Part shown: positions 1 through 5,460 of the stretch, piece by piece | Layout of the letters: the number at the start of each line of letters is the position of its first letter | How positions within the stretch are numbered: position 1 is the first letter of the stretch | NCBI GenBank assembly: GCA_903887035.1 | Contig: CAISOG010000248.1 | Coordinates: forward strand, 1-6,858 | Source: an uncultured Holosporaceae bacterium | GTDB taxonomy: Bacteria > Pseudomonadota > Alphaproteobacteria > CAISOG01 | Reading direction: 5' to 3' | DNA: 6,858 nucleotides | The notes under the pieces: model-generated | Told to the model about the DNA's origin: nothing | The model's database searches: none | Seen by the model: the letters and a program-made list of their open reading frames with translations, nothing else | Translations under genes and position numbers: made by a program

Positions 1-315
1 CGACACGCCATAATCGACGGGCATGGCGGCTGCCTCCAGCATCGCTGTTTCCCCCGCCGCCACGGTGCAGGATAGTCCAGCCGCCGCCACCGCGTCCTGC
101 AAATCTTGATAGGCGTTGTCGTCCGCCACCACCAGATGCGCCGCGCCCAACTGTTGCCCCAATTCTACCAGCGCCGCCACATCCCGATGCGCGGTCAACA
201 CCTGTACCCGAAAGCGATCGGGGTCATCCAGGGCAACCTGCACCGCCTTGCGCCCCACGCTGCCACTGGCGCCAAAAATCGATAGGGTAAGGGGGGACGG
301 AGTATTGAGTGTCAT
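1..315 (-). CDS. dxr: 1-deoxy-D-xylulose 5-phosphate reductoisomerase, N-terminal part (cut by window edge)
   Basis: DXR converts 1-deoxy-D-xylulose 5-phosphate to 2-C-methyl-D-erythritol 4-phosphate with NADPH, the committed step of the cytosolic MEP isoprenoid pathway. Only the first 105 codons are present; the reading frame is open at the left edge and full-length proteins of this family are near 390-400 residues. Visible features are a beta strand LTLSIFGASGSVG (residues 9-21) forming the NADPH-binding glycine-rich loop, then DDPDRFRVQVLTAHRDVAAL and a second Rossmann segment with HLVVADDNAY, all typical of the DXR N-terminal domain. The ATG at 315 overlaps the cdsA stop as ATGA, so translation is probably coupled to cdsA; there is no clear Shine-Dalgarno, only GGTGG next to the start. 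Its IPP/DMAPP products feed farnesyl diphosphate, the substrate of the UppS encoded two genes upstream. Identification is by motif and by the conserved alphaproteobacterial gene order. Confidence 0.93.
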   Translation of the reverse strand, partial: MTLNTPSPLTLSIFGASGSVGRKAVQVALDDPDRFRVQVLTAHRDVAALVELGQQLGAAHLVVADDNAYQDLQDAVAAAGLSCTVAAGETAMLEAAAMPVDYGVS

Positions 316-1106
316 CCACCAACGTGTCCAATGGCAGAAATCGAATTCATGATAAAAATAGCCGTTACGGGCATTGTCAGAAATTGACTATCAAAACGAT
401 CCAATACCCCCCCATGACCTGGAATCAGATGGCCGCTGTCTTTGGCGTTGCATAGTCGTTTGAAATAGGATTCTAGCAGGTCGCCAGCCTGTGCCAGTAA
501 TGAAAACAACGTTAGCATTAAAGCTACAAGAATTATTAGCGGCGCTGTTGGTGGTGTGGTCATAGGGTTGTTAAAAGAGAATGCTAATAACAGAGCTGGC
601 AAATATACTACTAGTAACACGGTTGCTATCCCACAAAAACTGCCGCTTAGCGTTTTTCCTGGACTTATATTTGGCGCCAGCTTGCGGCCACCAATAAATC
701 GCCCGCCTGCATAGCAACCGATGTCGTTAAGAATAATCAAAATCAATGCACCAAGATAAGATGCCCAAGTCAATTCATGTGACAACAACCAGGCTATGGA
801 GGCCATGTAGCTGCCCAATACCGCCGTTACCGCCGTGACCATCGCCAGCCGTTGCCCCAGGCGGCGGTCAGGCCACCATCGGCGAATCAGGCTAACCGCC
901 TCCCAAATCATTAACGGAAATACCACCAGCACATGGGCGGCCAGCAGCCAAAGATTCCCCAGGTATAACAGGCCAACCACGGCGGCAATCAGCACCAGGG
1001 ATGACAGCGTTCGCAGCCGCAGGTCGCGAAATTTCGAGGGGGTAGGGGGCGTGGCGGTGGAGCCAGAGCCAGAGCCAGAGCTGGCGGGGGCAGGGGCGGC
1101 GCTCAT
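312..1106 (-). CDS. cdsA: Phosphatidate cytidylyltransferase (CDP-diglyceride synthase)
   Basis: CdsA is an inner-membrane enzyme that makes CDP-diacylglycerol from phosphatidic acid and CTP, the branch point for bacterial phospholipids. The 264-residue product has several hydrophobic membrane segments (about 36-70, 87-108, 115-128, 157-178, 188-206, 243-260). It carries the family signature at 213-239: S213, KR 216-217, KDSG 222-225, PGHGG 229-233 and DRFD 236-239; the acidic and His residues belong to the metal/CTP site in this family. Upstream, NDIGCYAGGRFIGGRKLAPNISPGKT matches the conserved middle block. The first 25 residues (Ala/Pro/Ser-rich with GSGSGS) precede the usual start of the family core (FRDLRLRTLSSLV). 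No other ATG, GTG or TTG was found in that stretch, so the ATG overlapping the uppS stop (ATGA) is kept. The middle of the gene is markedly AT-richer than its ends. Downstream it overlaps dxr by 4 bp. Confidence 0.95.
   Translation of the reverse strand: MSAAPAPASSGSGSGSTATPPTPSKFRDLRLRTLSSLVLIAAVVGLLYLGNLWLLAAHVLVVFPLMIWEAVSLIRRWWPDRRLGQRLAMVTAVTAVLGSYMASIAWLLSHELTWASYLGALILIILNDIGCYAGGRFIGGRKLAPNISPGKTLSGSFCGIATVLLVVYLPALLLAFSFNNPMTTPPTAPLIILVALMLTLFSLLAQAGDLLESYFKRLCNAKDSGHLIPGHGGVLDRFDSQFLTMPVTAIFIMNSISAIGHVGG
1060..1081. repeat. Short tandem hexanucleotide repeat in the cdsA 5' end
   Basis: On the plus strand the unit GAGCCA occurs three times in a row plus a four-base partial copy. Read on the coding strand it encodes the Gly-Ser run (residues 11-16) of the CdsA N-terminal extension. 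The unit is a multiple of three, so gain or loss of copies would change linker length without shifting frame. Confidence 0.8.
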
Positions 1107-1822
1107 CCCACCACGGCGCCAAACCGCCGATCCCGCTGGCTGTAGTGGGTCAGGGCGCTTGCCAACTCCGCCTCACCAAAATCAGGCCACAGCACGTCCA
1201 TAAACACCATTTCGGCATAGGCCATCTGCCACAACAAAAAGTTGCTGACGCGAATTTCGCCGCTGGTGCGGATAATCAGATCGGGGTCGGGCAAGTCGCC
1301 CGTGCTGAGGAAGCGGCCAAAACTGGTGGTGTCGATGTCATCCAGCTTCAGCTCCCCCCGCTGCACCAGGCAGATCATTTGCTTAAAGGACTGCACGATG
1401 TCCTGCCGCCCGCCATAGGACAGCGCCAGAGTTAGGTGCAGGCGGTCATTGCCCGCAGTTTGTGCCTCCACACCGTCCATCAGCCGCACAATGTCGGTGG
1501 GGAAGCGTTCGCGCTCCCCAATAATGCGCAGCCGTACCCCCTGGGCATGCAGATCCGCCGCCTCAGCCCGCAGATAGCGCCGCAGCATGCTGACCAAAAA
1601 GGCCACCTCCATCTGGGGGCGCGACCAATTTTCTGAGGAAAAGCCAAATAGCGTGACGTACCGCACCCCCTGTGCCATAGCGGACTTCACCGTCCGTCGC
1701 AACGCCTCAATCCCTTGACGGTGCCCTGCTGTGCGGGGTAGTCCCCGTTTTTTCGCCCAGCGGCCATTGCCGTCCATGATAATGGCAACATGCTGAGGAA
1801 TTGGGGCAGAATCGACAGACAC
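1103..1822 (-). CDS. uppS: Undecaprenyl-diphosphate synthase (cis-prenyltransferase, GTG start proposed)
   Basis: UppS adds eight isopentenyl units in cis to farnesyl diphosphate, giving the C55 carrier lipid precursor for peptidoglycan and other envelope polymers; it acts in the cytosol at the membrane face. With the GTG start at 1822 the protein has 239 residues, within the family's usual 230-260. Motifs (numbered from this start) are HVAIIMDGNGRWA with catalytic Asp17, RTAGHRQG (30-37), SSENW (62-66), ALSYGGRQDI (133-142) and the diphosphate-binding block with RTSGE, RVSNFLLWQ and WPDF near 179-215. An in-frame ATG at 1921 would give 272 residues. It would overlap frr by 47 bp and add a Lys-rich then Pro-rich segment (PPPLPQPLPPPL) that the family does not need, so I prefer GTG, which has AGG about 9 bases upstream. 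The stop overlaps the cdsA start as ATGA. Function is secure; the start is not. Confidence 0.9.
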   Translation of the reverse strand: MSVDSAPIPQHVAIIMDGNGRWAKKRGLPRTAGHRQGIEALRRTVKSAMAQGVRYVTLFGFSSENWSRPQMEVAFLVSMLRRYLRAEAADLHAQGVRLRIIGERERFPTDIVRLMDGVEAQTAGNDRLHLTLALSYGGRQDIVQSFKQMICLVQRGELKLDDIDTTSFGRFLSTGDLPDPDLIIRTSGEIRVSNFLLWQMAYAEMVFMDVLWPDFGEAELASALTHYSQRDRRFGAVVG

Positions 1823-1835
1823 AGCAACGCCTAAA

Positions 1836-1868
1836 GGGGGGGGGAGTGGTTGGGGTAGTGGTGGTGGC
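1836..1868 (-). promoter_or_regulatory. C-rich, G-poor mRNA tract between frr and uppS (possible Rho loading site)
   Basis: Read in the transcript direction, these 33 bases contain 23 C and a single G by hand count, ending in nine consecutive C. The tract lies in the 52-bp gap between the frr stop and the proposed uppS GTG start. C-rich, G-poor, unstructured RNA is the classic character of Rho utilisation sites, but it could also be just an unstructured spacer, or proline-coding DNA if uppS starts at 1921. The regulatory reading is inference. Confidence 0.3.
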
Positions 1869-1874
1869 AGACAG

Positions 1875-2432
1875 CTAAACGTGCAGGATTTCTTTTTCTT
1901 TGTCGCTAAGAATTTCATCAATCTTTTTGATCATCTCATCGGTCAGCTTTTGGATGTCTTCGCCAGCTTTGCGCTCCTCATCCTCAGAGATCTCCTTGGC
2001 TTTTTGATGTTTTTTCACCTGCTCCATGCCATCGCGGCGGACGTTGCGAATCGCAACCCGTGCCCCCTCAGCGTATTTGGCGGCAACCTTCACCAGCTCG
2101 GCGCGGCGTTCGCTGGTCATCTCTGGCAACATGACGCGCACAACCTGAGCATCGGCGACGGGGTTAACCCCCAGATTGGCATCGCGAATGGCCTTTTCTA
2201 CCAGCTTCACCATGCCCTTGTCCCACACCTGCACGGTCAGCAGGCGGGCTTCGGGCACGCTGACGGTGCCAACCTGGCTGATCGGCATCAGGCTGCCATA
2301 GGCATCAACCTTAACATGTTCCAACAGGGCGGGGTTGGCACGGCCAGTACGCAGGCCGGTAAATTCTTTACGCAGGGAATCCAATCCCGCATTCATTCTT
2401 TTTTTTAGGTCTTCATGGATTTCAGCTAGCAT
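1875..2432 (-). CDS. frr: Ribosome recycling factor
   Basis: RRF, with EF-G, splits the post-termination ribosome so its subunits can be reused. The product has 185 residues, the standard family length. The two-domain tRNA-like architecture is visible. An N-terminal helix (1-29) leads into FTGLRTGRANPALLEHVKVDAYGS, followed by the beta-rich domain II (about 31-104, VPEARLLTVQVWDKGMV). The long C-terminal helices begin SERRAELVKVAAKYAEGARVAIRNVRRDG, with the conserved Arg cluster RNVRRD at 129-134, and end in KEKEILHV. The ATG at 2432 has AAGG about 10 bases upstream. It lies 42 bp downstream of pyrH in the same direction. Codons 9-12 contain a run of eight A in the mRNA, a possible slippage site. 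Confidence 0.97.
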   Translation of the reverse strand: MLAEIHEDLKKRMNAGLDSLRKEFTGLRTGRANPALLEHVKVDAYGSLMPISQVGTVSVPEARLLTVQVWDKGMVKLVEKAIRDANLGVNPVADAQVVRVMLPEMTSERRAELVKVAAKYAEGARVAIRNVRRDGMEQVKKHQKAKEISEDEERKAGEDIQKLTDEMIKKIDEILSDKEKEILHV

Positions 2433-2474
2433 CGTCAGGTACCTTGGTTCATGAGTGTTTTGGATGATGGGGGA

Positions 2475-3260
2475 TTAGTTGTGAATCAGGGTGTAGTGGC
2501 CGCGCCCTTGCAGCACTTCGGACAACATACCATCCGTGAAGATAGAGCACACCAAAATCGGAATGTTATTTTCCCGCGCCAGGGCTATGGCGGGGGCGTC
2601 CATCACTTTCAGGTCGTTGGCCAACACCTGCTTAAACAACAGTTTGTCATAGCGTACCGCATTGGGGTGTTTAACGGGGTCAGCCGAATAGACGCCGTCA
2701 ACCTTGGTCGCCTTAATCAGGGCGTTACAGCCCATCTCTGAAGCGCGCAGGGCAGCGGCGGTGTCGGTGGTGAAGAACGGATTGCCCGTGCCCGCCGCAA
2801 AAATGACCACGCGCCCCTTTTCCATATGGCGAACGGCACGACGGCGCACATAGGGTTCTGACACGGTCAGCATTGGAATCGCCGAAAGAACACGGGTTTG
2901 GATACCGTGCTTTTCCAACATGGACTGCATGGCAAGCGCATTAATAATGGTTGCCAGCATTCCCATGTAGTCGCCCGTCGCCCGCTCAATCCCCATATCG
3001 GCGCCGGACACACCCCGAAAGATATTGCCGCCGCCAACCACCAAACATATTTGCACCCCCAATTGGCTGACGGAGGTTATCTGGCGTGCCAGATGCTCCA
3101 TCATCGCCACGTCAATGCCATAGTCCTGGTTACCCAGCAGCGCCTCCCCCGACAGCTTAATCAGAACCCGTTTATAGGGAAGTTCTGACACATCCTTAAC
3201 CGCAACGGCATTCTTTGGTGAAGCGATGGGTTCTGGCGCTGTGGCAGCTGACTGAGGCAT
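2475..3260 (-). CDS. pyrH: UMP kinase (uridylate kinase)
   Basis: PyrH phosphorylates UMP to UDP with ATP in the cytosol; it is the bacterial hexameric enzyme of the amino-acid-kinase fold, typically activated by GTP and inhibited by UTP. The 261-residue protein shows YKRVLIKLSGEALLG (29-43, phosphate loop), LVVGGGNIFRG (73-83), DYMGMLATIINALAMQ (97-112), AAGTGNPFFTTDTAAALRA (155-173, UMP binding) and KATKVDGVYSADP (183-195, nucleotide site). The core usually starts within about 10 residues of the protein start; here some 28 residues, Ala/Pro/Val-rich, come first. The ATG at 3260 has AGGA 10 bases upstream. A later GTG at 3191 has AAGGAT directly abutting it, too close to serve, so the longer form is favoured. 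The gene sits 46 bp after tsf. UDP leads to the CTP used by CdsA. Confidence 0.97.
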   Translation of the reverse strand: MPQSAATAPEPIASPKNAVAVKDVSELPYKRVLIKLSGEALLGNQDYGIDVAMMEHLARQITSVSQLGVQICLVVGGGNIFRGVSGADMGIERATGDYMGMLATIINALAMQSMLEKHGIQTRVLSAIPMLTVSEPYVRRRAVRHMEKGRVVIFAAGTGNPFFTTDTAAALRASEMGCNALIKATKVDGVYSADPVKHPNAVRYDKLLFKQVLANDLKVMDAPAIALARENNIPILVCSIFTDGMLSEVLQGRGHYTLIHN

Positions 3261-3306
3261 GGTGGCGTTATCCTGTAAGTGTTGTTAGGAAATGGCAAAA
3301 CAACGC

Positions 3307-4245
3307 TTAGGCGCGCATCTGAGCCGCAACCTCTTCGGCAAAGTTGTTGGCGGCACGTTCAATGCCTTCACCCAGGACAAAGCGGACAAAATCCACCACC
3401 TTAACGGGCTTGCCGCTGGCCTTGGCAAAGGCTTCGATGTGATCCTTAACCTTAATGCTGGGATCCATCACCAGGGATTGCTCCAACAGCACGCTTTCTT
3501 CATAGAATTTCTGCAAACGGCCGACAATCATTTTCTCGATTACTTCGGCGGGTTTGCCAGAGCTGGCCGCCTGATCACGCAGGATTGAACGTTCCCGCTC
3601 CACCACTTCGGCGGGCAGGCTGTCGGGACTGATGGATTGTGGGTTGGCGGCGGCCACATGCATGGCCAACTGTTTGCCCAAAGATTCCAATTCGTCTTGG
3701 TTGGCTTCTGATTCCAACACGACCAGCACGCCCATTTTGCCCAGCCCGGGCGCAACAGCGTTGTGGATGTATCCGACAACCACGCCTGGATTAATTTGGA
3801 AATAGGTGGTGCGGCGCAGCTGCATATTCTCACCGATTTTGGCAACCAGATGGGTGAGCACTTCTTCAACCGTGCTGCCACTTGGGGTTTTGCCAGCCTT
3901 AATGCCATCGGCATCGCCCTTGGCGGTCACGGCGATGGTGGCGGCGGCGGAAACCAGCCCCTGAAACTCTTCATTGGTAGCAATAAAGTCGGTTTCAGCG
4001 TTAATTTCTACCAGGGCAGCTGCGCCAGTACGACCATCCTTGGTGGTGGCAAGACCAATCAGACCCTCGGCGGCGGTGCGGTCAGCCTTTTTGGCGGCGG
4101 CGGCCAAGCCTTTTTTGCGCAGCCACAGGGTGGCTTCTTCAAAATTGTTGCCGGTTTCGGTAAGGGCTTTTTTGCAATCCATCATTCCGGCGCCAGTGGC
4201 TTCACGCAGCTGGCAAACCGATTCGGCATTGATAACAATAGTCAT
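3307..4245 (-). CDS. tsf: Translation elongation factor Ts
   Basis: EF-Ts is the guanine nucleotide exchange factor that releases GDP from EF-Tu. The 312-residue product is full length for an alphaproteobacterial EF-Ts. It has the N-terminal UBA-like EF-Tu-binding domain with LREATGAGMMDCKKALTETG (13-32) and NNFEEATLWLRKKG. The core contains NAETDFIATN (82-91), whose Asp-Phe pair corresponds to the residues that disturb the EF-Tu Mg/GDP site in E. coli. A second core half includes the repeat-like ESLGKQLAMHVAAANPQSI and a C-terminal module (265-312) ending VDFVRFVLGEGIE. The start is firm: AGGAG lies 7 bases before the ATG. The gene follows rpsB by 24 bp, the usual rpsB-tsf pairing, and probably shares its promoter and any leader control. 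Confidence 0.97.
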   Translation of the reverse strand: MTIVINAESVCQLREATGAGMMDCKKALTETGNNFEEATLWLRKKGLAAAAKKADRTAAEGLIGLATTKDGRTGAAALVEINAETDFIATNEEFQGLVSAAATIAVTAKGDADGIKAGKTPSGSTVEEVLTHLVAKIGENMQLRRTTYFQINPGVVVGYIHNAVAPGLGKMGVLVVLESEANQDELESLGKQLAMHVAAANPQSISPDSLPAEVVERERSILRDQAASSGKPAEVIEKMIVGRLQKFYEESVLLEQSLVMDPSIKVKDHIEAFAKASGKPVKVVDFVRFVLGEGIERAANNFAEEVAAQMRA

Positions 4246-4252
4246 GTCTTTT

Positions 4253-4257
4253 CTCCT
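4253..4257 (-). promoter_or_regulatory. Strong ribosome binding site of tsf
   Basis: AGGAG with a 7-base spacer to the tsf ATG is the best Shine-Dalgarno match in the gene train. The other genes show weaker or more distant purine tracts. This fits the known need for more EF-Ts than for the downstream enzymes, and it fixes the tsf start. Confidence 0.75.
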
Positions 4258-4269
4258 AAGTTTTCGAGG

Positions 4270-5160
4270 TTAGCCGATGGCGGCCACGGATTGGGATGGG
4301 GCTTCTTCAGCGCTACTTGGTGCGTCAGCAGTTGCCTCCGCTGGGGCGGCAGGCTGGTCATTAGAGGCTGGGGCGGCGGCCGCATCAGCCGTATTTTTGG
4401 CCGATGCTTTTGCGGAACCCTTAGCTTTTGACTCTTTGCCTTCTTTGCCCTCTTTGGCTTCAACAACAGAGTATTCTGCCTGCAGCCCAGCCAACACGGC
4501 CTGGGCAATCAGGTCGCCGTAAAGGGCGATGGCACGGCCAGAATCGTCATTGCCAGGAATGGGATAGGTGATACCGTCGGGATCGCTATTGCTGTCCAAA
4601 ATCGCCACCACGGGAATGCCCAGCTTGTTGGCCTCCTTAACCGCGGTTGCCTCACGGTTGGTATCGATGATGAACAGCATGTCTGGCACGCCGCCCATTT
4701 CGCGGATACCGCCTAGCGACAGTTCAAATTTGTTGCGCGCACGATCCAAATTCAGCTGTTCTTTTTTGGTGAAGCCTTCTGGATTGGCCAGACGGTCTTC
4801 TGTTTCGCGCAGGGATTTGATGGAGCGCGACACCGTTTGCCAGTTGGTCAGCGTACCACCTAACCAGCGGTGATTCACATAGTACTGCCCGCAACGGTTG
4901 GCCGATTCGGCTACGACAGGGCTGGCCTGACGCTTGGTGCCAACAACCAACAGGCGGCCACCGCGGGCGGCGTTATCCTTAATCGCCTCCAGCGCGCGGT
5001 AAAGCAGGGGGATGGTTTGTTGCAGGTCAATAATATGGGTGTTGTTGCGCACGCCAAAGATATAGGAACCCATTTTTGGGTTCCAACGACGGACATGGTG
5101 ACCAAAATGCACGCCCGCTTCGAAAAGTTGACGCATGCTGAAGTCTGGTAGATTGCTCAT
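4270..5160 (-). CDS. rpsB: 30S ribosomal protein S2
   Basis: S2 joins the small subunit late, near the head-platform junction, and supports S1 docking in species studied. The first 235 residues of this 296-residue protein match the family: FSMRQLFEAGVHFGHHVRRWNPKM (7-30), YIFGVRNNTHIIDLQQT, VVGTKRQA (72-79), HRWLGGTLTNWQTV (97-110), MGGVPDMLFIIDTNREATAVKEANKLGIPVVAILDSN (155-191) and the NDDSGRAIALY block (204-214). Residues 236-296 are an extra tail, first Lys/Gly/Ser-rich (KEGKEGKESKAKGSAKASAK), then Ala/Pro/Glu-rich and probably disordered; longer S2 tails are common in Alphaproteobacteria. The ATG at 5160 is preceded by GGAAGG with a 10-base spacer. This is the first gene of the leftward train, and its 5' leader has a candidate regulatory fold. 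Confidence 0.97.
   Translation of the reverse strand: MSNLPDFSMRQLFEAGVHFGHHVRRWNPKMGSYIFGVRNNTHIIDLQQTIPLLYRALEAIKDNAARGGRLLVVGTKRQASPVVAESANRCGQYYVNHRWLGGTLTNWQTVSRSIKSLRETEDRLANPEGFTKKEQLNLDRARNKFELSLGGIREMGGVPDMLFIIDTNREATAVKEANKLGIPVVAILDSNSDPDGITYPIPGNDDSGRAIALYGDLIAQAVLAGLQAEYSVVEAKEGKEGKESKAKGSAKASAKNTADAAAAPASNDQPAAPAEATADAPSSAEEAPSQSVAAIG
4432..4458. repeat. Three 9-bp tandem copies in the rpsB 3' end
   Basis: Three near-identical 9-bp units (plus strand CTCTTTGCC, TTCTTTGCC, CTCTTTGGC) lie side by side. On the coding strand they encode the Lys-Glu-rich start of the S2 tail (AKE-GKE-GKE). The tail probably grew in part by this kind of in-frame duplication. Confidence 0.65.
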
Positions 5161-5170
5161 AGGTTTGTTG

Positions 5171-5267
5171 CCTTCCGGTTGTGCCTGACGGTGCGTTGCC
5201 CCCAGCTTTTCTTTTGGAAAAACCCTGTTGGAGACCGGAAATTGTGGTCAACCGACCACTGCACCGC
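5171..5267 (-). promoter_or_regulatory. Candidate pseudoknot leader of rpsB covering its Shine-Dalgarno
   Basis: In transcript order the leader can pair as follows. Stem A is GCGGTGC (5267-5261) with GCACCGT (5194-5188), six Watson-Crick pairs and one G-U. A hairpin GTGGTC/GACCAC (5259-5254 with 5249-5244) has the loop GGTT. Stem B is TTTCCGGT (5241-5234) with ACCGGAAG (5179-5172), seven Watson-Crick pairs and one wobble. A hairpin (5223-5217 with 5211-5205) has the loop CAAAA. The order A, B, A', B' is an H-type pseudoknot, and B' contains five of the six bases of the GGAAGG Shine-Dalgarno (5176-5171). S2-mediated control of rpsB-tsf through the 5' leader is known in E. coli; that this leader does the same is inference, and the pairings were found by eye. 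Confidence 0.5.
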
Positions 5268-5303
5268 TGTGACGTTGTTAGTGTTACGATGGTAAACCAA
5301 GAA

Positions 5304-5332
5304 TCCTTAGCCAACTTTGCTCACCTTGGCAA
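5304..5332 (-). promoter_or_regulatory. Candidate rpsB promoter
   Basis: On the minus strand TTGCCA (5332-5327) and TAAGGA (5309-5304) are separated by 17 bases. The -35 is close to the sigma-70-type consensus and the -10 is weak. Transcription would begin near 5297, leaving a leader of about 135 bases that includes the whole proposed rpsB fold. No better pair was found between rpsB and rpmJ on this strand. Confidence 0.3.
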
Positions 5333-5394
5333 GCCCTTCTGTATATTCTGTATGTGATGCTGTGCTTGGGGGAATGACGGTTTTGGGATTTGGC

Positions 5395-5423
5395 TTGACA
5401 AAGGATGATGATAGGGCTAGGTA
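5395..5423 (+). promoter_or_regulatory. Candidate rpmJ promoter
   Basis: A perfect TTGACA (5395-5400) is followed after 17 bases by TAGGTA (5418-5423), a weak -10. Transcription would start near 5430, about 30 bases before the rpmJ ATG. The -10 overlaps an imperfect 12-bp palindrome (5417-5428). The -35 is convincing; the -10 is not certain. Confidence 0.4.
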
Positions 5424-5460
5424 CTTAGGATAATTCATTTTTCCATGCAGGTCTGTCATC

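Noticed and set aside
116..352. Plus-strand 78-residue open frame opposite the dxr 5' end
   Set aside because: The opposite strand is clearly dxr (GASGSVG motif in the expected place and gene order). This frame is Thr/Ser/Arg-rich noise.
1881..2408. Plus-strand open frame covering nearly all of frr (175 residues)
   Set aside because: It is antisense to an intact frr, has no recognisable domain or ribosome binding site, and its His/Leu-rich composition is typical of the complement of Lys/Glu/Ala-rich genes.
3763..4431. Long plus-strand open frame opposite tsf and the rpsB 3' end (222 residues)
   Set aside because: It lies wholly antisense to two certain genes, is Gly-rich low-complexity in composition, has no family motif, and crosses a gene boundary. 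It is explained by codon bias of the true genes.
4242..4508. Same-strand frame-shifted open frame inside the rpsB 3' end that reaches the tsf start
   Set aside because: It is an out-of-frame reading of the Ala-rich S2 tail, giving a Pro/Lys/Gln-rich sequence with no family match. The two real genes on either side are intact.
5341..5348. GAATATAC on the minus strand as an alternative -10 for rpsB
   Set aside because: The bases 17 upstream (CAAGCA) do not resemble a -35 box, so the TTGCCA/TAAGGA pair was preferred.
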